Shown: piece after piece, positions 44,532 to 53,452 of the stretch | Numbering within the stretch: position 1 is the first letter of the stretch | How the letters are laid out: every line of letters begins with the position of its first letter | NCBI RefSeq assembly: GCF_902497875.1 | Contig: NZ_CABVHY010000013.1 | Span: 62,001 to 126,000, forward strand | Source: Pseudomonas fluorescens | GTDB taxonomy: Bacteria; Pseudomonadota; Gammaproteobacteria; Pseudomonadales; Pseudomonadaceae | Length of the DNA: 64,000 bases | Reading direction: 5' to 3' | The notes under the pieces: generated by a model | Database searches by the model: none | What the model was told of the DNA's origin: nothing | The model's input: the letters and a program-made list of their open reading frames with translations, nothing else | Translations under genes and position numbers: made by a program

Positions 44532-44941
44532 AAATCGACCTTGCCACGTCCGGCCTTGATGCTGCCGCGCTTGGTCTTCGATTCGAGCCGACGCTTCTTT
44601 GAACCGAGGGTCGGCTTGGTCGGGCGGCGTTTCTTTTCGACCTTGGTGGCGCTGAGGATCAACTCGGTCAGGCGCTCCAGCGCATCGGCGCGGTTCTGCT
44701 CCTGGGTCCGGTATTGCTGGGCCTTGATGATCAACACCCCTTCGCTGGTGATGCGACTGTCGCGCAGCGCCAGCAGCCGTTCCTTGTAGAACTCGGGCAA
44801 CGACGAGGCCGGAATGTCGAAGCGCAGGTGCACGGCACTGGAAACCTTGTTGACGTTCTGCCCACCGGCGCCCTGGGCGCGAATGGCGGTCAACTCGATC
44901 TCGGCATCCGGCAGATGCACATTGTTGGAAATCACCAGCAT
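44528..44941 (-). CDS. arfB: Ribosome rescue peptidyl-tRNA hydrolase ArfB
   Basis: 137 residues. The N-terminal release-factor-like domain has the catalytic G26-G27-Q28 ([12 protein letters not shown]). The C-terminal tail is highly basic ([35 protein letters not shown]), and in the family it enters the empty mRNA channel. It frees stalled non-stop ribosomes independently of tmRNA. Not a truncated RF1/RF2: length and tail match YaeJ/ArfB. Confidence 0.96.
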   Translation of the reverse strand: MLVISNNVHLPDAEIELTAIRAQGAGGQNVNKVSSAVHLRFDIPASSLPEFYKERLLALRDSRITSEGVLIIKAQQYRTQEQNRADALERLTELILSATKVEKKRRPTKPTLGSKKRRLESKTKRGSIKAGRGKVDF

Positions 44942-45040
44942 GGAAAAGCGTTCCGCGTTTGGGGTTCATCAGGATACCCGAATAGCCTGAAGGGGAATGC
45001 GGACCATTGTGGGTTCGGTGCAAGCTCACTGAAACCCATA

Positions 45041-45076
45041 AACAACAAACCCGGCACTGGGCCGGGTTTGTTGTTT
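45041..45076. terminator. Bidirectional terminator between aroP and arfB
   Basis: AACAACAAACCCGGC, short loop, GCCGGGTTTGTTGTT: a long palindrome with A/T-rich outer arms, 12 bases after the aroP stop. Confidence 0.85.
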
Positions 45077-45088
45077 TCAGGTAACGCT

Positions 45089-46507
45089 TTACTTCACTGC
45101 ACCAGCCGCCATCAACGCCTGTTGCGCACTGCGCTTGTTCTTGATGCCGTAGCAGACCCACATGAACGCCACCCACACCGGGATCGCGTAGACCGAGACC
45201 TGGATGCCCGGGATCAGCAGCATGACGCCAAGGATGAACACCACGAACGCCAGGCAGACGTAGTTGCCGTACGGGTACCACAGGGCCTTGAACAATGGCG
45301 TCTGCCGGGTACGGTTCATGTGCTGACGGAACTTGAAGTGCGAGAAGCTGATCATCGCCCAGTTGATTACCAGGGTCGCAACCACCAACGACATCAGCAG
45401 TTCCAGCGCATGTTGCGGGATCCAGTAGTTGAGCAGCACGGCGACCAGGGTCACCGCGGCCGACGCCAGAATCGAACGCACCGGCACGCCACGCTTGTCG
45501 ATTTTCGCCAGCGCCTTCGGTGCATCACCCTGCTCGGCCATGCCCAGCAGCATGCGGCTGTTGCAGTAAGTGCCGCTGTTGTACACCGACAGTGCCGCGG
45601 TCAGGACCACGAAGTTGAGGATGTGCGCCGCGGTGTCGCTGCCGAGCATCGAGAACACCTGAACGAACGGGCTGCCGCTATACGCATCGCCAGAGGCGTT
45701 CAGACTGGCCAGCAAGCTGTCCCATGGCGTCAGGGACAACAGCACCACCAGTGCACCGATGTAGAAAATCAGGATCCGGTAGATCACCTGGTTGATGGCT
45801 TTAGGGATCACGGTCTTCGGCTGGTCAGCCTCGGCTGCGGTGAAACCGAGCATTTCCAGGCCACCGAAGGAGAACATGATGATCGCCATGGCCATCACCA
45901 GACCACTGACGCCATTGGGGAAGAAACCACCGTGTTGCCACAGGTTGGTCACCGAGGCCTGTGGCCCGCCGTTGCCGCTGACCAGCAGGTAGCTGCCCAG
46001 GGCGATCATGCCGACGATGGCCACGACCTTGATGATCGCGAACCAGAACTCGGCCTCGCCAAAGACTTTGACGTTGGCCAGGTTGATCAGGTTGATCAGT
46101 ACGAAGAACCCGGCTGCCGATACCCAGGTCGGGATGTCCGGTGCCCAGTAATGGATGTACTTGCCGACCGCAGTCAGCTCCGACATGCCCACCAGGATGT
46201 ACAGGATCCAGCAGTTCCAGCCTGACAGGAAGCCGGCAAAACCACCCCAGTATTTGTGTGCGAAGTGGCTGAACGAGCCAGCCACCGGCTCTTCCACGAT
46301 CATTTCGCCCAGTTGGCGCATGATCATGAAAGCGATGAAGCCGCAGATCGCGTAGCCGAGGATCATCGACGGGCCGGCCGATTTCAGCACGCCGGCAGAA
46401 CCGAGAAACAACCCGGTACCGATCGCGCCACCGAGGGCAATCAGTTGAATATGGCGATTCTTCAGGCCGCGTTGAAGCGTACCGGAATGCGAGTTTTGTC
46501 CACTCAT
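45089..46507 (-). CDS. aroP: Aromatic amino acid permease AroP-like
   Basis: 472 residues from the ATG at 46507 (a TTG six codons upstream is less likely). It has 12 membrane segments of the APC amino acid transporter family. From memory it is very close to E. coli AroP over its length, e.g. LKNRHIQLIALGGAIGTGLFLGSA, GEMIVEEPVAGSFSHFAHKYWG and FSFGGLEMLGFTAAEADQPK. It imports Phe, Tyr and Trp by proton symport. It lies close to phhABC, whose substrates it would supply. Related permeases (PheP, proline/GABA types) are alternatives. Confidence 0.85.
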   Translation of the reverse strand: MSGQNSHSGTLQRGLKNRHIQLIALGGAIGTGLFLGSAGVLKSAGPSMILGYAICGFIAFMIMRQLGEMIVEEPVAGSFSHFAHKYWGGFAGFLSGWNCWILYILVGMSELTAVGKYIHYWAPDIPTWVSAAGFFVLINLINLANVKVFGEAEFWFAIIKVVAIVGMIALGSYLLVSGNGGPQASVTNLWQHGGFFPNGVSGLVMAMAIIMFSFGGLEMLGFTAAEADQPKTVIPKAINQVIYRILIFYIGALVVLLSLTPWDSLLASLNASGDAYSGSPFVQVFSMLGSDTAAHILNFVVLTAALSVYNSGTYCNSRMLLGMAEQGDAPKALAKIDKRGVPVRSILASAAVTLVAVLLNYWIPQHALELLMSLVVATLVINWAMISFSHFKFRQHMNRTRQTPLFKALWYPYGNYVCLAFVVFILGVMLLIPGIQVSVYAIPVWVAFMWVCYGIKNKRSAQQALMAAGAVK

Positions 46508-46865
46508 TAAAAGGGTCTCACGCAAGGTTTGATGATGTTCGTTGGACGTTGCTGCTTGGGTACGAGATTAAGCAGCGGGGATCAAACCCCAGCGCAGGCA
46601 CCAGGAGTTCAGCGTTTTGTTAACCGTCATGCGTCACCTGTTTGTTTTTATCTGTGACGAAATCGAACCCGACACGCTTGTGACGTGGCGGAGTGAACAA
46701 GGCGGATAGCCTTGAGTTTATTGGCCTTTGGCGATCAAACGGCGTGCTGGGAGCAAACGAGTCATGACAGCCGACAGGCGCAAAATGCGCGGATACGCAG
46801 TTGAGTCACAGTTAAAACGCCGCGCATTGTACACCCGTAACCCGCTGCTGCCAGACACTGCCTGA

Positions 46866-47015
46866 TCAGCGCGTCGGTTGCCGGGATGGCACGGGGCCGT
46901 CTCGAGGGTCGCGGACGGCGGCAATAAACTGGACGAACCGCTGTGGGCCGTCAGTGGCGACGATGGGGGAATCATCGCTTGGGGAGAGTCGGTAGGAATG
47001 GATCATGGCGTACAT
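46866..47015 (-). CDS. Candidate small protein, 49 codons, strong SD
   Basis: The ATG at 47015 is preceded by an almost ideal Shine-Dalgarno (AAGGAGG, then CGCA). The product reads MYAMIHSYRLSPSDDSPIVATDGPQRFVQFIAAVRDPRDG..., hydrophilic with a basic end and no membrane segment. Codon use looks like the host. No family recognised. It lies upstream of aroP on the same strand with about 360 bases between them. The coding call rests on the ribosome site and reading frame; it could be a leader peptide or a small regulator. Confidence 0.5.
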   Translation of the reverse strand: MYAMIHSYRLSPSDDSPIVATDGPQRFVQFIAAVRDPRDGPVPSRQPTR

Positions 47016-47267
47016 TGCGCCTCCTTCTTGTTATGACCTGCACGACAGGCATGGGGCGCATAACACCCTCACCAGCGATGGGAAACAACCGGGGTAGAGC
47101 CTTGTGGCCAGTGATTTCGGGCTGAATTCGGAAGGTTTTCCTTACGGCGCCCAAGATCCATCGATTCCATGGGTGAAATTCGGGATATTCGTAAATATTT
47201 CGTTACGGTGCGGAACACCAAATTTCCGCTGCAGATCGGCGCAGGGATGGGTTGTTGCCACTGGCGC
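47016..47267. other. Intergenic region without recognised gene
   Basis: About 250 bases upstream of the small ORF. AT-rich in its second half (TATTCGTAAATATTTCGTTA). A promoter for the small ORF is expected, but I cannot assign one. No repeat except the flanking REPIN. Confidence 0.4.
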
Positions 47268-47361
47268 TATCGCGAGCAAGCTCGCTCCCACAGTGGGCCT
47301 GTGTTGATCGCAAAATTGCGAACACACCGAAGATCCAATGTGGGAGCGAGCTTGCTCGCGA
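47268..47361. repeat. REPIN, GCGAGC-type pair
   Basis: ATCGCGAGCAAGCTCGCTCC (47269) and the inverse copy TGGGAGCGAGCTTGCTCGCG ending near 47361, about 50 bases apart. Confidence 0.8.
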
Positions 47362-47405
47362 AAGCGGAGGCAGGAGCACCGCAAATCTGCAGGGTGATAT
47401 GAAGA

Positions 47406-47440
47406 GTAAAAAAAACGCCAACCCTAGGGTTGGCGTTCTT
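47406..47440 (-). terminator. Rho-independent terminator of rluB
   Basis: Minus strand: AACGCCAACCCTAGGGTTGGCGTT followed by TTTTTTTAC. It lies about 20 bases after the rluB stop. Confidence 0.9.
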
Positions 47441-47456
47441 GTTTGCAGCTTACCGC

Positions 47457-48725
47457 TTACTCCGGCTTGCGACGGCCAAAGCCTGGACGCTGGCCCGAAC
47501 CGGCCGGTGCGCCACGGCGTTTGCCCGATGGCGCATCCTTGTCAACCAGGACGATGCCCGGACGCTTGGACTTCGGCGCTGGCTTGGCTGGGCGCTTGGT
47601 ATCGGCCGGGCGTTCTGCCACTGGCGTACCGCGACTGGAATCGCTGCGACCGCCTGCTGGCGCGCCACGATCGCTACGACCGCCGGTTGGAGCACCGCGA
47701 CCGGTAGCCGGACGCGGAGTGCGTGGACCACGTACACCATCCTGACGCGGTTCCGCTGGCTTGCGCGCCGGGCGCTCGCCTTCGATGTGCGGCTCACGGA
47801 CTGGACGCGGCCCGGCGGCCGGTGCGCCGGCAGCTGGACGCAGGGTCCGCACGCGCTCGGTCTTGCCAACCGGGCGCGACGATTTACGCTGCATACGCTC
47901 GAGCTTGTCTTTGCTCTTCGCGTTCAGCTGCGGCATCGCCACCGGAGTCAAACCCACTTCAGCACTGAGAATGTCGACTTCGTACTGGCTCATTTCGCGC
48001 CAGCGACCCATCGGCAGGTCAGAGTTGAGGAACACCGGACCGAAACGCACGCGCTTCAGACGGCTGACCACCAGACCTTGGGATTCCCACAAACGACGCA
48101 CTTCACGGTTACGGCCTTCCATCACCACGCAGTGGTACCAGTGGTTGAAACCTTCGCCACCCGGTGCTTGCTTGATGTCGGTGAACTTGGCCGGGCCGTC
48201 TTCGAGGACGACGCCGGCTTTCAGACGCTCAATCATCTCGTCGTCGACTTCGCCACGTACACGTACCGCGTATTCACGGTCCATCTCGTAGGAAGGGTGC
48301 ATCAAGCGGTTGGCCAGCTCACCGTCAGTGGTGAACATCAGCAGACCGGTGGTGTTGATGTCCAGGCGGCCGATGTTGATCCAGCGGCCTTCTTTCGGGC
48401 GCGGCATTTTATCGAACACGGTCGGACGGCCTTCCGGGTCGTCACGGGTGCAGATTTCACCGTCGGGCTTGTTGTACATGATCACGCGGCGTACCGACTC
48501 GGCGGCTTCTTCGCGCTTGATCACCTTGCCATCGATGGTGATGGCGTCGTGCAGGTCGACGCGCAGGCCAAGGGTGGCATCTTTGCCGTTGACCTTGATG
48601 CGGCCATGGCTGATCCAGGCTTCTACGTCGCGGCGCGAGCCGACGCCGATACGGGCGAGGACTTTCTGCAGTTTTTCGCCTGCGGGGCCGATTTCCTGGC
48701 TGTCTTTCTGGTCTTTAACACTCAT
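47457..48725 (-). CDS. rluB: 23S rRNA pseudouridine(2605) synthase RluB
   Basis: 422 residues. An N-terminal S4 RNA-binding domain (LQKVLARIGVGSRRDVEAWISHGRIKVNG) and an RsuA/RluB catalytic domain with the active Asp122 in INIGRLDINTTGLLMFT. After about residue 285 comes a roughly 130-residue Arg/Gly/Pro/Ala-rich low-complexity tail with repeated GAPxGGRSDR-type units. This is far longer than in E. coli RluB, and similar tails occur in other pseudomonads. It modifies U2605 of 23S rRNA. It lies downstream of scpA-scpB, a common arrangement. Confidence 0.95.
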   Translation of the reverse strand: MSVKDQKDSQEIGPAGEKLQKVLARIGVGSRRDVEAWISHGRIKVNGKDATLGLRVDLHDAITIDGKVIKREEAAESVRRVIMYNKPDGEICTRDDPEGRPTVFDKMPRPKEGRWINIGRLDINTTGLLMFTTDGELANRLMHPSYEMDREYAVRVRGEVDDEMIERLKAGVVLEDGPAKFTDIKQAPGGEGFNHWYHCVVMEGRNREVRRLWESQGLVVSRLKRVRFGPVFLNSDLPMGRWREMSQYEVDILSAEVGLTPVAMPQLNAKSKDKLERMQRKSSRPVGKTERVRTLRPAAGAPAAGPRPVREPHIEGERPARKPAEPRQDGVRGPRTPRPATGRGAPTGGRSDRGAPAGGRSDSSRGTPVAERPADTKRPAKPAPKSKRPGIVLVDKDAPSGKRRGAPAGSGQRPGFGRRKPE

Positions 48726-48906
48726 CTGGGCACCTCCCGGTGTGGTCTGTTCAGGCCTGGCCTGAAGAGTTGAAAGCTGGGTACCTGGGCGAAGGGATCG
48801 CTCAAGGGTCGCGAATCATACGCTCATGAGGGCGTTCGCGCATCAGAGACTAGTTGATAAGCCGTGGCTTATTTGTTTTTCCGCCGACCGGTGGCGCCCC
48901 AGGATC

Positions 48907-49011
48907 AAAAGATCGCAGCCTATCGGCAGCTCCTACGGGAGGATTGGTGTACACCCGGTAATTGCGGGTGTACACGGTCGGCGTAGGAGCTGCCGCAGGC
49001 TGCGATCTTTT
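48907..49011. repeat. REPIN, GATCGCAGCC-type
   Basis: AAAAGATCGCAGCCTATCGG (48907) and the inverse GTAGGAGCTGCCGCAGGCTG...ending 49011. It fills most of the scpB-rluB gap and ends 8 bases before the scpB stop. Confidence 0.8.
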
Positions 49012-49019
49012 GGCGGCCT

Positions 49020-50018
49020 TCAATCCTCCGACATTCTTCTTTCGTTCTCGATCGCTTCGGCCAGGGCTTGGGCTTCGGCTTCTTCGTCGCTCAGCTGGGG
49101 CTTGTGCCGCTCCAGTGCCGCGACGGCGGCCAGGAGTTTTTCCCGGGCTTGGGCCACGCCTATGAGGTCGTCTTCCTGCGGCTGTTCGATTTCGGCCTCG
49201 ACCTGAAATTCGACCTCAACCTCAGCTTCAACCTCAACTTCAACTTCAACCTCAACCTCGGGCTCGGGTTGAACCAGCCCCTCTTCGGTTTCGCTCACCG
49301 CCCCATCCCGCAGCAAATCGTCGAAGTCGGTCTTGAGGCCCTCTTCCATCGAGTCCAGCTCCAGCAGCAAGGTATGGAAACTGGTTTCGTCCTTCGGTTC
49401 TTCCGGTTCGGCGCTGGCGTCGGCCAGGGCTTGCAGGCTTTGCGGCACGGGCGCGTCGTCGAAGTCGAGCACCGGATCGGGTTCCAGCTCACGCAGCTCG
49501 GCCAGTGGCGGCAGGTCGTCGAGGTTCTTCAGGTTGAAGTGATCGAGGAATGCTTTGGTGGTGGCGAACATCGCCGGCTTACCCGGCACGTCGCGGTAAC
49601 CGACGATACGGATCCACTCGCGCTCGAGCAGGGTTTTGACGATATGGGTGTTGACCGCCACCCCACGTACATCCTCGATCTCGCCCCGGGTAATCGGTTG
49701 ACGATAGGCGATCAAGGCCATGGTTTCCAGCATGGCCCGGGAATAACGCTGCGGCCGCTCTTCCCACAAGCGCCCCACCCAGGGTGAAAACTTTTCGCGG
49801 ATCTGCAGGCGATAGCCGGAGGCGACTTCCTTGAGCTCAAAGGCCCGGCCGTCGCAGGATTTGGCCAGAATCGCCAGGGCCTTCTTGAAGACCGGCGGTT
49901 CGGGCCGCTCGCCTTCTTCGAAGAGCTCGAACAGGCGCTCCAGCGATTGCGGCTTTCCCGAGGCCAACAGAAAAGCTTCGAGCAATGGCGCCAGCTCGCG
50001 GGGTTCAGTCAGGTTCAT
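49020..50018 (-). CDS. scpB: Chromosome segregation and condensation protein ScpB
   Basis: 332 residues. Two winged-helix domains lie in the first about 190 residues (AMLETMALIAYRQPITRGEIEDVRGVAVNTHIVKTLLEREWIRIVGYRDVPGKPAMFATTKAFLDHF). An acidic tail follows that includes an alternating Val-Glu run (about residues 254-280) encoded by hexamer repeats. ScpB dimerises and binds ScpA-SMC to form condensin. The start is 12 bases after the scpA stop. Confidence 0.95.
   Translation of the reverse strand: MNLTEPRELAPLLEAFLLASGKPQSLERLFELFEEGERPEPPVFKKALAILAKSCDGRAFELKEVASGYRLQIREKFSPWVGRLWEERPQRYSRAMLETMALIAYRQPITRGEIEDVRGVAVNTHIVKTLLEREWIRIVGYRDVPGKPAMFATTKAFLDHFNLKNLDDLPPLAELRELEPDPVLDFDDAPVPQSLQALADASAEPEEPKDETSFHTLLLELDSMEEGLKTDFDDLLRDGAVSETEEGLVQPEPEVEVEVEVEVEAEVEVEFQVEAEIEQPQEDDLIGVAQAREKLLAAVAALERHKPQLSDEEAEAQALAEAIENERRMSED
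49200..49262. repeat. Hexanucleotide repeats in scpB
   Basis: A run of TTCAAC/CTCAAC units on the plus strand, encoding (Val-Glu)n in the ScpB tail. In-frame expansion or contraction by slippage would change tail length by two residues at a time. Confidence 0.85.
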
Positions 50019-50030
50019 TGTTTCAGCTCG

Positions 50031-50849
50031 TTATTCGGCTCGCGCCCGCACATGGATAGCTGCAAAAGACTCATTCTGCACCAGCTCGACCAAGGATTCC
50101 TTGACCAGCTCGAGGATCGCCATAAAGGTCACGACTACACCCAGGCGCCCTTCTTCGGCGGTGAACAGCTCGACAAAAGGCACGAAGCCACCGCCCTTGA
50201 GCCGTTCCAGCACATCGCTCATGCGCTCGCGGGTGGATAACGCCTCGCGACTGACCTGATGGCTTTCGAACATATCGCCACGGTGCAGAACCTCGGCCAT
50301 GGACATCAGCAATTCTTCCAGGCTCACGTCCGGCAATAGCTTACGCGCCCGGGCTTCTGGCGCATCGAGCTTGGGCACCACCACGTCGCGCCCTACCCGA
50401 CTCAGGCCGTCGATACCTTCGGCGGCGGCCTTGAATCGTTCGTACTGCTGCAGGCGGCGGATCAGTTCGGCTCGCGGGTCGTCTTCTTCGGCTTCGATCT
50501 CGGCGGCGCGCGGCAACAGCATCCGCGATTTGATCTCGGCGAGCATCGCCGCCATCACCAGGTACTCGGCGGCCAGTTCCAGGCGCACCGATTGCATCAA
50601 CTCGACATAGCCCATGTACTGGCGGGTGATTTCCGCCACCGGGATGTCGAGAATATTGATGTTCTGTTTGCGGATCAGGTACAGCAGCAAGTCGAGCGGA
50701 CCTTCGAAGGCTTCGAGAAAAACCTCCAGCGCATCCGGCGGAATGTACAGGTCCAGCGGCATTTCCATGACCGCCTGGCCATAGACCATGGCGAACGGCA
50801 GTTCCTGCTGCGCCCCAGCCTGGCTATCCACGGATTCGACAACGGACAT
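50031..50849 (-). CDS. scpA: Segregation and condensation protein ScpA
   Basis: 272 residues of the kleisin family. The N-terminal SMC-binding part has FLEAFEGPLDLLLYLIRKQNINILDIPVAEITRQYMGYVELM, and there is a winged-helix-like C-terminus (GRLGVVVTFMAILELVKESLVELVQ). It bridges the SMC heads with ScpB. It lies directly before scpB and after the YciO-type gene, touching it end to end. Start as given; shorter N-termini (MVYGQ...) are possible. Confidence 0.95.
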   Translation of the reverse strand: MSVVESVDSQAGAQQELPFAMVYGQAVMEMPLDLYIPPDALEVFLEAFEGPLDLLLYLIRKQNINILDIPVAEITRQYMGYVELMQSVRLELAAEYLVMAAMLAEIKSRMLLPRAAEIEAEEDDPRAELIRRLQQYERFKAAAEGIDGLSRVGRDVVVPKLDAPEARARKLLPDVSLEELLMSMAEVLHRGDMFESHQVSREALSTRERMSDVLERLKGGGFVPFVELFTAEEGRLGVVVTFMAILELVKESLVELVQNESFAAIHVRARAE

Positions 50850-51479
50850 TCAGGCTTCGACCGTAAACGGTGTCGGGTCGCCACAGCCGACGCGGATCAC
50901 TTCCGGTTCGCCGTCGGCCAGATTGATCACCGTGGAAGCTTTGATACCGCCGAAGCCACCGTCGATGATCAGGTCGACCTGATGTTCCAGCAACTGGCGC
51001 ATCTCGTAGGGGTCGCTCATCGGCTCGGTCTCGCCGGGCATGATCAGCGTCACGCTCATCAGCGGTTCGCCCAGTTCTTCCAGCAACGCCAGGGCTATCG
51101 GGTGGCTCGGCACCCGCAGGCCGATCGTGCGTTTCTTGGGGTGCAGCAACAGCCGCGGCACTTCGCGGGTGGCATTGAGAATAAAGGTGTAGGGCCCTGG
51201 CAGGTGGGCCTTGAGCAGGCGAAAGGTACCGGTATCGATCTTGGCGAACAGCCCCAGCTGCGAAAGGTCGCTGCAAATCAGCGCGAAGTTGTGTTTGTCG
51301 TCCAGTTGCCGCAAGCGACGGACACGCTCAATGGCGTTCTTGTCACCGATCTGGCAGCCAATGGCGTAGGAAGAGTCGGTTGGATAGATCACCACTCCAC
51401 CGGACCTGATGATCTCGACGGCCTGTTTTATCAGGCGCGCTTGCGGGTTTTCCGGATGAATCTGGAAAAATTGACTCAC
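50850..51479 (-). CDS. Sua5/YciO/YrdC family protein (YciO type)
   Basis: 209 residues from a GTG at 51479 (AGG/GAG 8 bases upstream), giving MSQFFQIHPENPQARLIKQAVEIIRSGGVVIYPTDSSYAIGCQIGD, the YciO start. A longer frame (to 51731) would overlap the PHP gene and has no homology. The YrdC fold motifs KKRTIGLRVPSHP and LPGPYTFIL are present. The family binds nucleotide and dsRNA/tRNA; YrdC/TsaC makes threonylcarbamoyl-AMP. The YciO subgroup's activity is less certain, so no enzyme name is claimed. Confidence 0.9.
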   Translation of the reverse strand: MSQFFQIHPENPQARLIKQAVEIIRSGGVVIYPTDSSYAIGCQIGDKNAIERVRRLRQLDDKHNFALICSDLSQLGLFAKIDTGTFRLLKAHLPGPYTFILNATREVPRLLLHPKKRTIGLRVPSHPIALALLEELGEPLMSVTLIMPGETEPMSDPYEMRQLLEHQVDLIIDGGFGGIKASTVINLADGEPEVIRVGCGDPTPFTVEA

Positions 51480-51492
51480 ATTCTCTACCTGT

Positions 51493-52356
51493 TCAGACGG
51501 CGGCAATAACTGGGTCATGTTTGAACCGACACCAAAGCGGCGGCAGATCTTCCGGGATCGGGCGGTATTCGCCAATCTCGGACCAGCCTCCAGGTCCATG
51601 AAAATCACTGCCGGCGCTGACCAGCAGACCGAACTCACGAGCAAGAATAGCCAGGCTGCCCACTTGCTCGGCGGGCTGATGGCCGTTGACCACCTCAATC
51701 GCATGGCCACCTGCTTGAATATAGTCGGCAATCAGGCGGCGACGTTTGCTGCGAGTGAAATCATAGTGCCAAGGGTGCGCCAGACTGACCCAGGCACCCG
51801 CTGCACGCAGGGTTTCGACAGTTTCTTCAAGGGTTGGCCAATGCTGCTTGACATCCCCCAGCTTGCCGGCGCCCAGCCATTTGCGGAAGGCTTCGGCGCG
51901 GTCCTTGACGAAACCGGCGCGCACCAGATAGTCGGCAAAGTGCGGACGGGCCGGGGCATTGCCGCTGTCGCCCAGTTCCTGCTGAATCGCCCGGGCACCT
52001 TCGAGCGCACCGGGCATGCCCTTGAGCTCCAGCTTGCGGCTTATTTCTTCGGACCGCAGCCAGCGGCCGTGGTGCAATTTGTCGATGGCCTCGACCAGCG
52101 CCGGGGCGTTGACGTCGAAACCATAGCCCAATACATGAATGGTCGCCCCGCCCCAGGTGCAGGACAATTCGACACCGTTGATCAGTTGCATGCCCAGTGC
52201 AACCGCCGCGCTACGGGCCTCATCCAGGCCTTCGAGGGTGTCATGATCGGTCAAGGCCAGGACTCGCACGCCTCTCTCGAACGCACGCGCAACCAGTACC
52301 GCAGGCGCCAGGGCGCCATCGGAGGCCGTGCTATGGCAGTGCAAATCAACATTCAC
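51493..52356 (-). CDS. PHP-domain phosphoesterase (YciV / RNase AM type)
   Basis: 287 residues from a GTG at 52356, giving MNVDLHCHSTASDGALAP; the longer frame to 52398 would run into the yciB leader. PHP metal-site motifs: DLHCHSTASDG, ALTDHDTLEGL, ELSCTWGGATIHVLGY, SLAHPWHYDFTR, GSDFHGPG. E. coli YciV (RNase AM) is a 5'-3' exonuclease that matures 5S/23S rRNA and also acts on 3',5'-bisnucleotides. It is divergent from yciB and followed by the YciO-type gene, the same neighbourhood as in enterics. Confidence 0.92.
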   Translation of the reverse strand: MNVDLHCHSTASDGALAPAVLVARAFERGVRVLALTDHDTLEGLDEARSAAVALGMQLINGVELSCTWGGATIHVLGYGFDVNAPALVEAIDKLHHGRWLRSEEISRKLELKGMPGALEGARAIQQELGDSGNAPARPHFADYLVRAGFVKDRAEAFRKWLGAGKLGDVKQHWPTLEETVETLRAAGAWVSLAHPWHYDFTRSKRRRLIADYIQAGGHAIEVVNGHQPAEQVGSLAILAREFGLLVSAGSDFHGPGGWSEIGEYRPIPEDLPPLWCRFKHDPVIAAV

Positions 52357-52443
52357 AGGACTCTGTAACCTCAATTCAGCTGGCGCTTTCGCAACCAAGG
52401 ATGTTTGTTATTATGCCGACACATCCTGCTTCTGGCTGCCACT

Positions 52444-53040
52444 GTGAAACAATTCATCGACTTCATCCCGCTGCTCCTGTTCTTCATCGTCTTCAAGATC
52501 GATCCAAGGGTCGTCGACATCGCCGGTCACCAACTGACTGTAGGCGGCATTTACAGCGCCACGGCGATGCTGATCATCAGCTCCCTGGTGGTTTACGGCG
52601 CGCTGTTCTTTTCCCAGCGCAAGCTGGAAAAAAGCCAGTGGCTGACCCTGATCGCCTGCCTGGTCTTCGGCAGCCTGACCCTGGCCTTCCACAGCGAAAC
52701 CTTCCTCAAGTGGAAGGCCCCGGTAGTCAACTGGCTATTCGCCCTGGCCTTTGCCGGCAGCCACTTCATCGGTGACCGCCTGCTGATCAAACGCATCATG
52801 GGCCATGCGCTGACGCTGCCGGAGCCGGTCTGGACCCGTCTGAATATTGCCTGGATCGGTTTCTTCCTGTTCTGCGGCGGCGCCAACCTGTTCGTGGCCT
52901 TTACCTTCCAGAGCTACTGGGTCGACTTCAAAGTCTTCGGCAGCCTGGGCATGACGGTGCTGTTCCTGATCGCCCAGGGCATCTACCTGTCCCGCCATAT
53001 TCACGACACCGAAACCACTACGCCAAAAACCGAGGACTGA
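52444..53040 (+). CDS. yciB: Inner-membrane protein YciB / septation protein A
   Basis: 198 residues from a GTG at 52444 ([22 protein letters not shown], matching homologues; the upstream ATG at 52405 overlaps the divergent promoter region). Five or so membrane helices, with the conserved [31 protein letters not shown] and [13 protein letters not shown] blocks. In enterics YciB works with envelope and division proteins. Stop is one base from the next gene. Confidence 0.94.
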   Translation: MKQFIDFIPLLLFFIVFKIDPRVVDIAGHQLTVGGIYSATAMLIISSLVVYGALFFSQRKLEKSQWLTLIACLVFGSLTLAFHSETFLKWKAPVVNWLFALAFAGSHFIGDRLLIKRIMGHALTLPEPVWTRLNIAWIGFFLFCGGANLFVAFTFQSYWVDFKVFGSLGMTVLFLIAQGIYLSRHIHDTETTTPKTED

Positions 53041-53041
53041 C

Positions 53042-53341
53042 ATGCTTTACGCAATCATTGCTACAGACGTCGCCAATTCCCTGGAAAACCGTCTGGCGGC
53101 ACGCCCGGCGCACCTGGAGCGGCTGCAACAGCTCAAGGCTGAAGGTCGCGTGGTGCTTGCCGGCCCGCACCCTGCCGTCGATAGCAATGACCCCGGCGCC
53201 GCGGGTTTTACCGGCAGCCTGATCGTCGCCGAATTCGACTCGCTGACGGCCGCGCAAGCCTGGGCCGATGCCGACCCGTACATCGCTGCGGGCGTCTACG
53301 CCAACGTCTCGGTCAAGCCGTTCAAGCAAGTCCTGCCGTAA
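53042..53341 (+). CDS. YciI-like protein
   Basis: 99 residues of the YciI/ferredoxin-like alpha+beta fold ([42 protein letters not shown], ending [23 protein letters not shown]). The conserved His (RPAHLERL) and Asp (ADADPY) are present. Shine-Dalgarno GAGGACTGAC within the yciB stop region shows coupling. Activity of the family is not settled; a hydrolase or dehydrochlorinase-like role has been suggested for relatives. Confidence 0.92.
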   Translation: MLYAIIATDVANSLENRLAARPAHLERLQQLKAEGRVVLAGPHPAVDSNDPGAAGFTGSLIVAEFDSLTAAQAWADADPYIAAGVYANVSVKPFKQVLP

Positions 53342-53452
53342 AATGTCCCCCGTCGCGGTGAACCTTGTTGGTTCATCGCGCTCTCAATCGCTCATTATTC
53401 TCGTTTAACGGCCGACAACCTGCCCAACACTCGATTGGAATCAGGAGTTCCG

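Noticed and set aside
46718..46975. 85-codon minus-strand frame overlapping the 49-codon ORF
   Set aside because: No ribosome site, Ser/Pro-rich random-looking product; the overlapping frame with the AAGGAGG site is better.
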